This document shows, one piece after another, positions 37,101 through 50,700 of a stretch of 64,000 bases of DNA; position 1 is the first letter of the stretch; every line of letters starts with the position of its first letter. The notes under the pieces were generated by a model. That model ran no database searches. It saw nothing but the letters and a program-made list of their open reading frames with translations, and was not told where the DNA came from. The position numbers and the translations under genes were made by a program. This DNA is from Catonia carolina (Eukaryota; Arthropoda; Insecta; Hemiptera; Achilidae): assembly GCA_035578175.1 (NCBI GenBank), contig JAQMRL010000003.1, positions 58,202,672 to 58,266,671 of the forward strand, read 5' to 3'.

Positions 37101-40100
37101 TCATAATTGAAAAAGTACTATTTCAGACATATATGTTTTCAATATATTTAAAAATAATAAGATATTATTTTTGCTTACCAATAGCAAAACCGAGACAAAA
37201 TGCCACATCACCAATAGCATATACACTACCATATACTGCGGAGTGACGGATATCAACCAAATAACCAAGTTCTGGCATCATAGAACTATCAACCATTCCA
37301 ATTGCAAAACCAAGACCTGCATTTGGCACTATTAAATGATTCAAACTTCTTGCTAATGGGATCTGTAATAAAATAATACAACTAATGATGACAAACGTAC
37401 AATAAATTACATATAATAATCTGATATTTAATTCACATTGTTTAAAATTGAAATTAAATTTTTGTATGGTTTTAGAATTCATCATGAAATCTAAGACATT
37501 TTTCATTCCTCAGCTTTGACATAAATTATTTATAACATTAACTGTTTGTAATTGTTACTTTTGAACATTGCAGAAAATTTATGAGTTATCACACATGATA
37601 AAGGCTATAAGAGTAATCAGAACTGATGTGCATTAAAATGTGTACAATATTATAAAGTCTACTGGTTATTCTGATTCACCTATTAATTTTTTTTAGACTT
37701 CCTTCACTTCTGAAATTTTTTGTACATTAATATCTTTTGATTTTTATCATAACCTCCATTCACTAAATAATCTATAAGTGCTTTAATATCATATAATTAA
37801 CTGTAATAAAAACATGTTTAAATTTAGGACATTTTTTTAAGTGATCTTCACTACACTACTTCTGAAATGACTTTTTGGAGGAATTCAGGTTTAGAATAAT
37901 AAGGTTATACTGAACAACTTCAGTACATTTTAGAAAAAGTTGAACTGGCACTCAATTTCTCCTAAATTAAAAATAACATTGCAAACATGATAGCTATTTT
38001 TCTAATTTCCTATTTTAGGACGCATATGAGGTTTGGCCAAATAAAAACTGGATTAGGGCTATATACTTTTTTTTTTACTTTACAACTTTAATATTATTCC
38101 CTACAATATACTTCCCTACATGATTCTTACATCGCTTCATACGAATTTTCCACTGGTCAAAGCAGTGTTTGAAGTTATCTTCTGAAAGCATGTTCATAAT
38201 CTCAACCACTTTTTCTTTCACAGCCTTAACTGTGTCAAATCTCTTTACTTTCAGTGCAGATTTCATACTTGGGAACAGAAAAAAATCATGTAGAGCACGA
38301 TCTGGTGAGTAGGGTAGATGTTCCAACACAAAGACCCCATGCTTAGCCAAAAACGACTGACAACCAATGCATTATGAGCTGGGGCATTGTACTAATGAAG
38401 AATCTGACTTGTTTTTCCACAATTCAGGTTGCTTTCTCCTTACTTGTTCATGAATGGTAGATAGGATTTCAAGATAATATTCCTTATTCAGAATCCAAAC
38501 TTCAGGCACACAATTCAGATACACAATCTCATAGACGTTAAAAAAATAGGGTTGCCCTGGACGTGGGTCATCTTCAATCTCTTCTTGTCCCTCTTTGAAC
38601 TGCTTAAACCCCTGATAAACTTGAGTGTGGGGCAGAAATTCATCACTGTACACTTGTTTCAACAAAGAATTTGCCTCTGTAGCGAACTTTCCAAGTTTCT
38701 CTAATAATTTAAAAAAAATTTCCATTGCTCTGCTCTTTCAAAACACTTTTTTTTGATGGGCTGCAGATCACAGTCTTACACAAACTAAGGTTACGATCCA
38801 ACTGAGGGTTTGGCAAATAGCCAGATGGCAGAAATGGAGAGTGGATGTCATATTACTCGGCAGTGTAGCATTTGACCTTGAGACCTGTGCTGTTTGTGGG
38901 TTGAAAATCAGTCTAGTTGTTTTTTAGCCAAACCTCTTAAAGGTGATAATTCACCTTGTACATTACTTATTAATATCAAGTCACATATACTTACACACAT
39001 TAGACATACACCAATAATTATAAGTCCCAGTAATGATGCCAACCATCTAAAACAGTAACAAATTTTTAGATTACTTTAAGCCCTAATAAAATAAATTTCA
39101 ATTACACGAATACTTAAAATAGCATTCCGTACTCCACTGTTATTTAAAAAAGTTAATGAGCATTTAATATAAGTTTCTTCGAAAAATTGGCAAGAAACTG
39201 AAACCTAATTCCAAGTAGTCTAATAATCTGCTTGTAAGTAACCTCACAGAAATTGAAAAACAATTTAAATTTGCATTACTTAATTTAGTTTCATACAACA
39301 ATGTTAAAAATATCTTAAGGAATTTTGTTTGTAGAATCGTTACTATTGCATTATCCATTTACGCACTGTACAGCCAGTTATTTGCTATATCATCATGTGG
39401 GAAAAATGCTATGGATCCCTGTTGAGAGAAACAAAGCATCAACAGAAACAGCATCCTCAAAAAATTTGCAATCTGCCAAAATCAGCCAAGTAAAGGTGTT
39501 ATTTCCTCCTATCAGGGGATCAGGGGATGAGTTTTCATTCAATTCAACCAGCAGTACAATTTTCTCTGTAGTAAGCAGGTACCAACTATAAATGCACATT
39601 GCCGTAATGTGTATTACAGCTCCTGGACCATGATAAAGACACATCAATGATTCTGCGAGAAGATTTTTGCACTGGAAGACAAGATGTCATGGCTGCCACG
39701 CGTTACCCACAATGCTAGTCCACCTGCCCTGCAGGACAACACCCAAACAACTCTTTAACTAAGGCCATCAATTTAATAAATTTTCATAATGCTACTTGTT
39801 ATTGTTGTCATCTGGTAAAAAACTTACAATCAAATTAGTTCGTACCATATAAAATACGCCTTATAAGAGTTAAGTTTCATCAGAAATAAACAAAAAATGT
39901 GCTAACACACTGACTACTCCATGGCTGCACATTCAAAAAGGACCCATAAAAATAATCATAAATCTACTCACATAGTATATTTATAGACTACATACAATAA
40001 ACCTAAACATTTTATAGAACAACTGAACACTTTTACAATACATTACCCATTTTGTATTCTCAGGTGTATTTAAAAAAAAGTATAAGAATAAAAAATTATC

Positions 40101-43100
40101 AAAGTTCTATTGCATTCCTTTTTTACATGATTATTTAATTAAATATTACTGTATCCTGAAAATATAATAAAATTCATCAATATATTATTGTACCGTCCCA
40201 TGCGATGTCCAAGTGGTCCAAATAAATTAGTTCCGATAAGATAAGAGATGCTGGCAGGTAAGAATGTTACACCTTGTTTCCATCGACCAGCACCCATTGT
40301 GTCCATCATCCATATTGGTAGAGATGGTTCCAACATGGCAATCCCAGTATTAGCGAAAGTTATAGCACCTAAAATGCAATTTATCAGTTTTTAGAAATAA
40401 ACAAGTGGTTTTATTAAAACAATTTAAAAATTAATTAAATCGAAGTATCTTGTACAAAACTATTAAAAAGTATAAGGAATTTAACAAAGAGTAATCACAA
40501 AATAGGCATTATATATTTTTGTTAATAGACAGGGTTCATAAAACAATATGCAAAGTTAGTACAAAAACAATTGTAAACTTGTAAATGTAAAAATAAGGGT
40601 ATAAGAAATGTAGGTTAGGTTATGGTTTTTATTTTATTTATTACCTAATACTTCAATACTTCAATTGCCTATAACAGGCAATCTGCTAGTACAAGGGCTA
40701 TAAAAAATAGTTCTGTTTCTTATCACTTGGTCAATTATTTGATAGAAGCATTTAAGAACAAAAGAGGTAGAGGGGTAAAATGCACTAATCAGAGTTCTAC
40801 TCTGAGATTAATGAATTTCCTTATACAGCCAGACCAGTGGTGAATGAAGTGAAGATGTCATTTGCAGGATGGACAGTAGATGCTTTTCAGAGGGCCTGGC
40901 ATGCTGATAAGCATACTTTTCAACTCAGTGAGGAAGACAGGTCACAACCTCACTCCTCATTTTACTTAGTTAAGCCCCTACAGATTTAACTCAGCCTTTC
41001 GGCTGATGACCAAAACAACACACTTCAATTTATAGTTTTTTAATAATCGTTGACTATCATAATGATGATGATGATGACCAAGAGTAGAGTGTAGTTCTAA
41101 CTGTTTTTCTTAAAGTAGTGGTAGCGTTGTAAATTAAAAAACTTTAGCCTATTGTGAAGTCAGAATTAAACATCAAGACCGTCTCGGTGAGCAGACAGAG
41201 AGGAATGTTGTCATGTCATGCTTGCCTCCATAGCACTCTCAGGAATGAATTGAACTAGCACATGACGTCACTTTCGTATTTTTGTAACATTTTCATATTT
41301 AAAAATTAACACACACAGAGCAGCTCAGTTGAATTTCAGCCTTTTTGAAAACTGCCATGCTGGCCCACTGCCTTAGCAACCCTTAGCATGGTGTGTTCTT
41401 TCTGCTATGTTAGCAAGTAGTTGACTGTCCATTGTTGGCGACATTGGACGGTCTGATGCTGACTGACTGCTCATCCACTCAGCCCGAGCCTCTTATTAGA
41501 GTTTAATTATCATTATAACCTAATAAAGCGTATATTAGATTGTATTAAGGTATATCTAAATTATAATTATTCCTCAGCCAGACTTCACTCACACAATTAT
41601 GTAATAAATGTCAGCTTACATGACTAAAAATCAACATTTATATGAAATATGAAGGTATACTACTGGTACAAGAATGTCTAGATGGTTATTTGTCGTATAC
41701 ATGTACAATAATTTATATTATATCAGTAAACATTGCATACCTATGTGTTCTAACTTACTGTCAGGTAAATTTTCTATTAACTTACCAGCAGCAATAATAA
41801 TATAAGGATCTGTAACAAGTGATTTCAATGATGGAGGGTCAGCTTCCTGTTTTACGACTCCAGGTTGAAGAAGCATTAGCTGTAACACTTTAAAAAGAGC
41901 ACTAATATTTTAGAACTTAGATAATAAATTTAACTGGAAATTTTTGCTTAACACTACTAGAATTCCTACTGTTTCAGTATAAAATATTGAATACCTATTT
42001 ACTATATTCTAGCCAACAAACAATGAAGCCCCATTATAGGTTTATCTGTTACTGAATTGGAACAAATTCTCAAGAAATCATCATGAAGGATGAACCAAAG
42101 TAATAGTAATACTATACAATAATAAGGCATTGTGTGTTTATGGATCTATACTCGGTTCATCATAAGAAAGATATGTCAAGTAAACAAATAATGATGTCAC
42201 TGAGCATGTGCATTATTTAAAAATGTGTACACGTTGATTAAAAAGTAACAACAAAATACTTTTAAAAGTATTTTTACAAATGAAACTGTTAGGGCAACAT
42301 CATATCGTGACTGATCTTTAAAGTACCGATCAATAAATTTATAAAAACAGTAGGGCTATACTTTATTTCCATTCTTTTTCATAAATAAATGTGGTTACAA
42401 GTTATGTATTACCTCTGATCTGTATGACAGAACAAGAGAACTTTAAAAGTAAACATTGTTATTTTAATGATTAGTCATCTATTATTAGTTCAGGTTCAGT
42501 CACTCGTTATTTCACAATTGAATTTGCTGATGACTAATCCAAACCCATAGATCTCTCTCCAAATTTTTGACAAAGCCACATTTTTGGCCTGCTCGAAACT
42601 AATTAGGTATTGACAATGTTTATAATGTATATACATCATTAGTAAAGCTAATTATATAAGAAAACGCTTTATTTCAATAAAAAAAGTACAAATTATGGAA
42701 TAAGTATACCCTACTACACAGTAGGAGAATGAACCTTTATTTTCAAATAGTCCATTATTTTTTTTGTTTTTTTGAGCAATTACTTTATTTTTCTTATGTA
42801 TCCATGGATTTGCAAAATATCAATGCAATCAACATCGTCTTGACTTTCCATAAATTTTAATAAAGTCTAAAGCAGGTGCTGGAGTTTCTGTACATGTTAC
42901 GTTTGATATCAGTTGTAGTTGATTGTTGTCAGCTTCTACATCTTCGTGATAATCCTAGTAACGTTTGGTGGAGGAAGATACAGTGCTACGATATCACCAT
43001 TTTTAGCAACTAGTTGTTCTTCAGGAGGATGAGAAGGGGCTTAATCGAGCAGCAATACTGCTTTTTGGAGCAGACGTTTCTGTGACAAAAATGTTGTGAC

Positions 43101-46100
43101 AAGTGGAACAAACTTCACCATCCACCATTTTTATATGACTTTATATTTGTGCCTTGTATTTACCATTTATATACCATTTTTATGTTTTTATTTTTAGTTC
43201 AGTCTATTTTTGGAAAAATTATTTTTCCCACAATAGCACAGATAATCCACACCACGGTTAATAGGACCCCGGAAAACCAGCGCTTAACTGTAAACATGAA
43301 AATAAGAATGAAAACTTACATCCATCTCCAAGAGCTAATGCAGATAATACAAGAAAAGGAGCCGATTTACCAACAAATTCATACATGACACCTCCGAACG
43401 GAGGTCCAATAAGAACTCCAAGAGCTAAACCACCTAAAGCAATACCCATGGCATTACCGCGTTCTTTATCATCTGGATATCTTTCAGCCAGCATACCCAT
43501 TCCTATAAAACCAAAGAAATTAAAATAAAATTAGTAATTCTTTAAATGAAAGACCGTAATCATTTTATAGAAATTTTTAAGAAGCATAAAACAGGAACAA
43601 AATTTGCTAAAACACATTATTTTGAAAATCTGTCTGACAGTTTATTGCGTATTGTAAAAAACATGGAACTTACATTATTTTACTTAAAAATTGAAATTCT
43701 TCATGTTGTTAATATTATGTAGGTCTACCATTGTCATGCATTAGTGTTTTATCTGATGCAAGTTGAGTCAATCAAATCAAAACAAAATTATTCTATTGAA
43801 CTATTTAGTGATAACACTATTCTAATACCGAAAAATAATTCTATATGTATCCAATAATGTTTGAAACTTTCACTTGAATTATGATTGGTGTTAAACAGTA
43901 TCATACATGGAGTTAACATTAACATAATAACATTTGAAGTTAATTTGTTATTAGAACTTCTAAAAACACAAATGAGGCAGGTACACTGGTTAACCATTAG
44001 AGGTTAACACTGGTATCCATTAGAGCATTTCTTGCTGATTTTAAAATTGTAATGTTAACTCAATATCACCAAAATTGTAGTTAATGCCCTTTACCTCTAG
44101 GGTCCCAATATATAATTACAGCTATATTATTAAGAACCTACTGTAGAAAATTTTACCACTTGATTAAGTACCTTAATTCTCTAATTCTCTTTAATTTAAA
44201 TAAATACACAAACCTGATACACTGGAACAAGATGAACCAATACCCTGCAATGCTCGGGCCAGGAAAAGTACTCCATAACTTCTTCCAAAAGCAAAAACTG
44301 TAAAAACATTTTTGTCATGAAACTATTTAATAAAAATCAAACTAATATCATATCACTGTAAGTTATTATATATTAGTAAATATAATTTTTGCATTGAAAA
44401 GCTATTATCATGTGGGGAGTGTAACAAAATTCATAAATATTGAAAACAATTTTTTTTAGTTTATTATTTAAAGTCACATCGACAGCATGGATATTAGCAA
44501 TTACGGTGGGTTATGTACAGTATTCAGATGAACTAAAGTCCCCTAGCCATGGGAGTGAGAGAATGCATAACGCTCTCACTCGCACAAGCCATACGCGCCG
44601 TTCCAATAACATTGTCGTATAATTTTACTCATTGTTGTGAGCAAGCGTTTATGCATGCAATAAACTAACAAGTGAGATAACGACTGTAGTATGTTTTCAG
44701 ATTTGGACTATAACGGTAAAGGGTAAAGACCTTTGGGCGCATGCGTAGTCATGCCACATATCTCCCTCTCAATTGCTCCGCTATGGGACATTAATTCATC
44801 TGATATCTGTAACTGGAATGGCAGGTTTTGACTTATTATAATTTCCAGATCCTAACCAGGAATCAAACTTGGGATTCTGTGTTGAAGGCTTGTGCAAGCA
44901 TTTATGCATGCAGTAAACTACCAAGCGAGATAACGACAGTTGTATGTTTTCAGATTTGGACTATAACGGTAAAGACCTTTGGGCGCATGCGTAGTTATGC
45001 CACGTATCTCCCTCTCACTCGCTCTGCTATGGGACATTAATTCATCTGATATCTGTAACTGGAATGGCAGGTTTTGACTTATTATAATTTCCAGATCCTA
45101 ACCAGGAATTAAACTTGGGATTCTGTGTTGAAGACTTGTGTGCATTACTAAGCTACAGATGCGGCTGTAAATAAATATTTTTTGTTTTACCCTTTTGTTA
45201 TGTCTTAACATATTATATCTGTTGTTATTAATCATTTAAACAGATTAAAGATAATCTGTTTGAATTCTATATCAGACAGAATGAAAGTGCCTTACAGATA
45301 TTTATTACGAAGAAATTATAAATTAAATAGATATAGATATCATAAAAATAATTTTAGAATCACTGGAAAGTCAAGCTGATATCTGTCAAATTTCCAGTAT
45401 CATAAACTAATTGTCAATAAAAAATTATTTTGAACCTTCTTCTTCAAGTAATGTGTCTTTTCAGAACATTGGTAACCATCACAGCCATTTGCGCCTTATT
45501 GGTGCCCAGTCTATAAAATGTTATCGTATTTAGACCATATAAATACTGTAAGTTTTCCAGCCACAATCGTTTTCTTTCACTTATGCCACAATTATTACTT
45601 TTATTTCTTGCATGATATTCTACAATAATCTGTATTTCTTCATTTACATCTGCATGACTTCGTGGTTTAAAATAAATTTTTGATTTAATGTAATAATTTT
45701 AATTTAATAGGTTTAAAAATTCATATTTTTTTTGATCGAAAATTAAAATTTTTCATAACCTATTCAAAAGAGGTAAACCTATTTAAAATAGTAAACACTA
45801 TTTAGTAATAGTTTACTTTAATAGTTATTATCACAGGTAACTGTACTAATACTGCAAGGCAAGATATAATAAAATGCTAACATGTCTGTTAGAAGTCACC
45901 AACAGAAACAAAAACTATTTCAGTTTTTAGAATTTTATTGAGAGAATGATGGTGTGTAGATTTGTATACAGACCAAATTATTTCAACTTAATACACCAAC
46001 AATTTGTTTTGATGTTTCAGTACATATTCAAGCAGTCCTCAAAAATTATTAACATGGCAATGCGTCTAATTACTGTAAACAAAAATCATGGTTATAAATA

Positions 46101-47728
46101 CTTAATAACTTACTCAAAGTTGAAAGGAACATGATTAAAAATCCAGTAAACATAGGTATACTGTATCCAATTCTGAAAAAATACACAAAATTAATGTTAA
46201 GAGGTCAATCACAATGATTGTACATTAATTGCTTTGTTTACAACACAACCCTTAATAAATTACTAAACATTATTTTGATAGCCTAACTTAAAAATTCTTT
46301 GATTTGTAATATCTCTTAGGAAGACTTGACCTTTAGCTTCATTTTATTCATGTGTTAAAAACTAAAAGAGTTTGTTCTAAGCAAACGCTCCTGAGGACGA
46401 GCATGAGCTTAACCAATTATTTTTTAACAGGCAGGCTGAACATGTTTCAGTATCCATCTTTTACTCTATCAACCAACACTTATCTGTTCTGCTGATAGTT
46501 CATACCACGGTTGCATCAGCAAACATACAAGTTTAAACTTCGTACGCGTCTGTTCTTGAATATTTTGTTCACACACAGACCAATTGCTTAAAACCTGTTT
46601 TTGTTGGGTTCAAAGGGCCTAAAAAGTAGTATTTCCAGTGAAAACTCAATTTAAAAAATTTGACATGAAATCAATACTTTCCTTCCTTATACATTCATAA
46701 GAGGCAAGAGAAAGTAAAAATACCTAAACAATATGAAAATCACATTTTGTATCAACTTAACTGTTGATATTGTATTTAATTTTTTGAATTTTTACTTCAT
46801 TATAATTTCACTCATTTTTATAGCTTTCCTGACACTTTTTATTTTCATAATAATTGATTCTGTGCTAATGTAACTGAAAATGATTATGTACAGTGAATGT
46901 ACTACTACAAATGATCATAATATACAGTTAATATTATTTAATGCAGCAATGAGAAAATTATAATAAAATTTAATCACCATTGCACAGCTCTCTGTTAAAT
47001 GAAACTTTTGCTTGCCCTCCAACAGGCTGGTACCAGATGTCAGATTGAATGTAAATAAATTGTATTTTAGTTAAAACAGAACAAAACTGAATGAAATTTA
47101 AGAAACTTGTGAATACAGTGTAAGATAAAAAAAATAAATACGTTCAGTAATTTTAAGATTGCAAATTTCGATTTCTTTGCTGAAGATTTCATTTTCAAAT
47201 TATTTTAGTTAGAGTAGCTTTATTACTTACTTTAAAAGACAGCTTGATAAAATTACTAATTCCAATTATAGATATTGAAAGATGTTTGATATTTTTAATG
47301 AATCTGTTTTAGCTGTTAGCAAAGTAATGCACATATAACTCTTTGGCATACATGGCTATGTGGTCCAAATTGTCTAGATATGATTCAGTAGCTACAGCAT
47401 TTTAAGAGTACGCCTATTCATTGTACTCTATTTTATTGATTATTTAATTTTGTACATATCATATTACTTGCTAAAATGTTGGAGATTATCTAAATCTAAA
47501 TCTTATATCTAAATAAACTCCGAACAATCCGCATTAAGTTAAAGTGAACACTTTTTATATTCCTGAGGCAGGATATTTTGCACCTTTCTAAAATTTTACT
47601 TTCTCTTGCTCAACGAAGATGTACAGGAAAAGAAAGTGTTTTCATGTCAATTTTTTGAAATTGACTTTTCACCGAAACTTTTCAGATTCCCGGAACCCAA
47701 AAAACATGTTTTTTTATCAATTGGTCTC

Positions 47729-47760
<32 letters not shown>

Positions 47761-50700
47761 CACTGACGCGTGTATGAGAACACAATATTTCAAAAAACGG
47801 AATACCCAGTTGAAACTTGGAACTTAAGTTAGGTATCATAAAGGGACTGAAAACAAACATTTTTATCAAAATCTGTAAATCAGAAGTAGTAGTTTTTGGT
47901 GAAATTTTTCACTTTTTGTAATTATCTTAATTAAAGCTTCTACAATTTTCTTTAAAATCAACTTATTTTACAAAAAAATTTGTGTTCAACTAGATAAGAG
48001 AAGCAGCATGTAGGCTGAAATTGGTGGGGAGTTATAGTCTCGAAGTTCAAAATGTTTCTTTTTAAGATTATGACCTTAGCATTTAAGACAAAAGCAAATA
48101 ATTAATGTTGCAGAAAATTAAAAACCTACAACTTTTATTTCAAGCAGTTTTGCTACAGAGCAATTACAGAGCAATTTGAGCAATTTAAGCAATTTAAGCA
48201 ATTTAAGCTGGGTAGCAATTTGAGATTTTCCGTGCTTTATAAGTCAGAAGTTGATTTTCATTTAGCATCATTCACTCATGATTAAAATTAGATTATATTT
48301 TTCACTATTTATATTGGTAAGAAAAAGTCATCATAAAAAGCTCTAAGCTTTCCAACAATTTTTGAAATCAGTTGGGTAATTTTTGAGTTTACCTTTTACA
48401 AACAAATATTATATTACTGTACTTCTTCATAGATTTAAATATTATATTTGGAGGAAGTATTTGAAGCATAAACTTCAGGTTGTTGTAATAGTTTATTAAA
48501 AAAAATTCATTGTATTTAAATTAAATAACAGGATTAATCTTATAGTACTTAAATTAATAATTAATATAGAATGTAATTTTATAATACTTTCATTATATTC
48601 ATGGGTTTGTAATCATTTTTAGGTTTATTGTTTCAATGATTTAAACTGGTGTTATTATTTGATATTAAATGTAAAAATATTACTTTTATTCAAAAGTAAT
48701 GGATTTATTCATTGTTTAAACAAGTACTTTGTATTTAATTTTCCATTTAAATTTATTTATTGTTTATACAATATATAAATCGTATTTAAATTTAATTTAT
48801 AAAATACTGTCGTATTGTAAATCCGTTGTAGTATATATAGTTCACATTTCCAGACTTTCTTTATTTTCTTTTTTTTGTTTTTAATATTTAAAACAATGCA
48901 TAATTCTCTGTAATTGTTTTCAAGTGGTGTATACTCTAGTATACGGGTTGGAGAGTGAATGAGTAAAAGGGACTAATGATGCATTGTGCAGAGGACACAT
49001 TCAGTGCTTTATATCGTTCGTTCGTTATTAACAAACAAATTGTGTTACATGGGTATATACCATACACATATGCACATACAAGAAACAGTGGAATGAGTCA
49101 CTGTACTTTAATTTTATTATTGATTTATTTATTTATTTCAGTCGAAATTCTGTAATAAGTTAATACCGTACTTAAAATAATAACAGATGATTGTATATTA
49201 ATACAACTATTAGACATCATATATTTTACTTTCCCTTGCCCAAATGTTGATTTTTCGAAATTATGTTTTCACCAAATATGTTTTTAGCGATTGGACTGTG
49301 TACGCGCGTTTGTCTGTTTGTGAACAAATTATCTAAAAAACAGAATAGCATACTAAGTTAAAACTTGAAACTTAAGTTCGGTACCACTAGAGGACTCGAC
49401 ACAAACATTTTCATCAAATTCAGTCAACCGTAGGTAAGTAGTAGTTTATTCACGCGATTTTCTCAAAAACTGCTCCTACAATTTGTTTCATATATCGCCT
49501 CATTTCTACATTTTTTATGCTCTACAAGATAGGGTATGTTGAAATTTTATGGGGCTGTGCTCTCAAGGTAAATTTCTTTAAAAGATTTGGGCCTTATATG
49601 CATTTTAGAGCAAAGGAGTACATATGCTAATCAAATTTGTAGGAAATTTAAAGCCCTGGAACTTTTATTTCAAATATTTTTTTCAACAAGGCTTAGTTTA
49701 TTCTTGAGGTAGTAAACAAATAATAGAAATACAAAGGCTTATTCCAAATTCTGGAAGCAATAATTAAAAAGTACATGGTACAGAGAAGGAATGAAATAAA
49801 GGAATTCTGAACAATTTTATAAATAATTCTTTTTTTGTTTTACGTCTGACTGTTTTGCAATCTCTGCTAATGCAGACGGTGGAGAATGATGATACATGAA
49901 AATGAGTGATGGAAAAATGCCAGACCTGATCGGGAATCGAACCCAGGACCCTGGCTATAAAATAAATCATAAAATGGGATAGCCTATACATAAATACAAA
50001 GATTAAAAAAAACCTGTGCTCTCGTAGTGAAAAACGTTTTCTTTTTATAAATTTGGAACCTTAACATACATCTTAGGGTAAAAGCATATAGATATAATCA
50101 AAGTTGTAGGAAAATTGTAGGGCAAAGTTGTAAACATACAACTTCCATTTCAAATATTTTTCCAACAAGGCTTAGTTTAGCATCCATTAGTGACTTTCTG
50201 GTTTTGCTCATTAAAATCTGTAAAAATGGGATTTTTAAGAATGCGTTCTTAGTATGCATTTTAAAACAAAAGTGTACATAATCTAAGGTAGTATAGAAAA
50301 TTAAATAAGCTACAACTTTTATTCTAAGCAATTTTTTTACAGAGCCTGGTTTTCACTGGTATTCACTAATTTTTAAAAAATTGTACAGTTATGAATTAAA
50401 ATAAATTAATGAAGTTACAAAAAATTACCTGTGGGTCAAGGGGCCAACAATGGGATTCGCAAGGAGCTGAACAAAAGCTTTGGACGCAAACATCATTCCA
50501 ACTGCAACTGTTTCGTGTATTAAATCTTTATGTCTATTTTTCCTTAGTGCTTCTTCATCTGTCTGCATTGTTGTGTTAACTATAAAATAAGAACAGCGTA
50601 TTTAAAAAATGCTAAATAGTTTTGATTGCGTCTAATTTTTAACCCTTGAACACTTTGAAGAAAACAATAAAACAAATTTAATCTCCGGAAGCATGTAATC

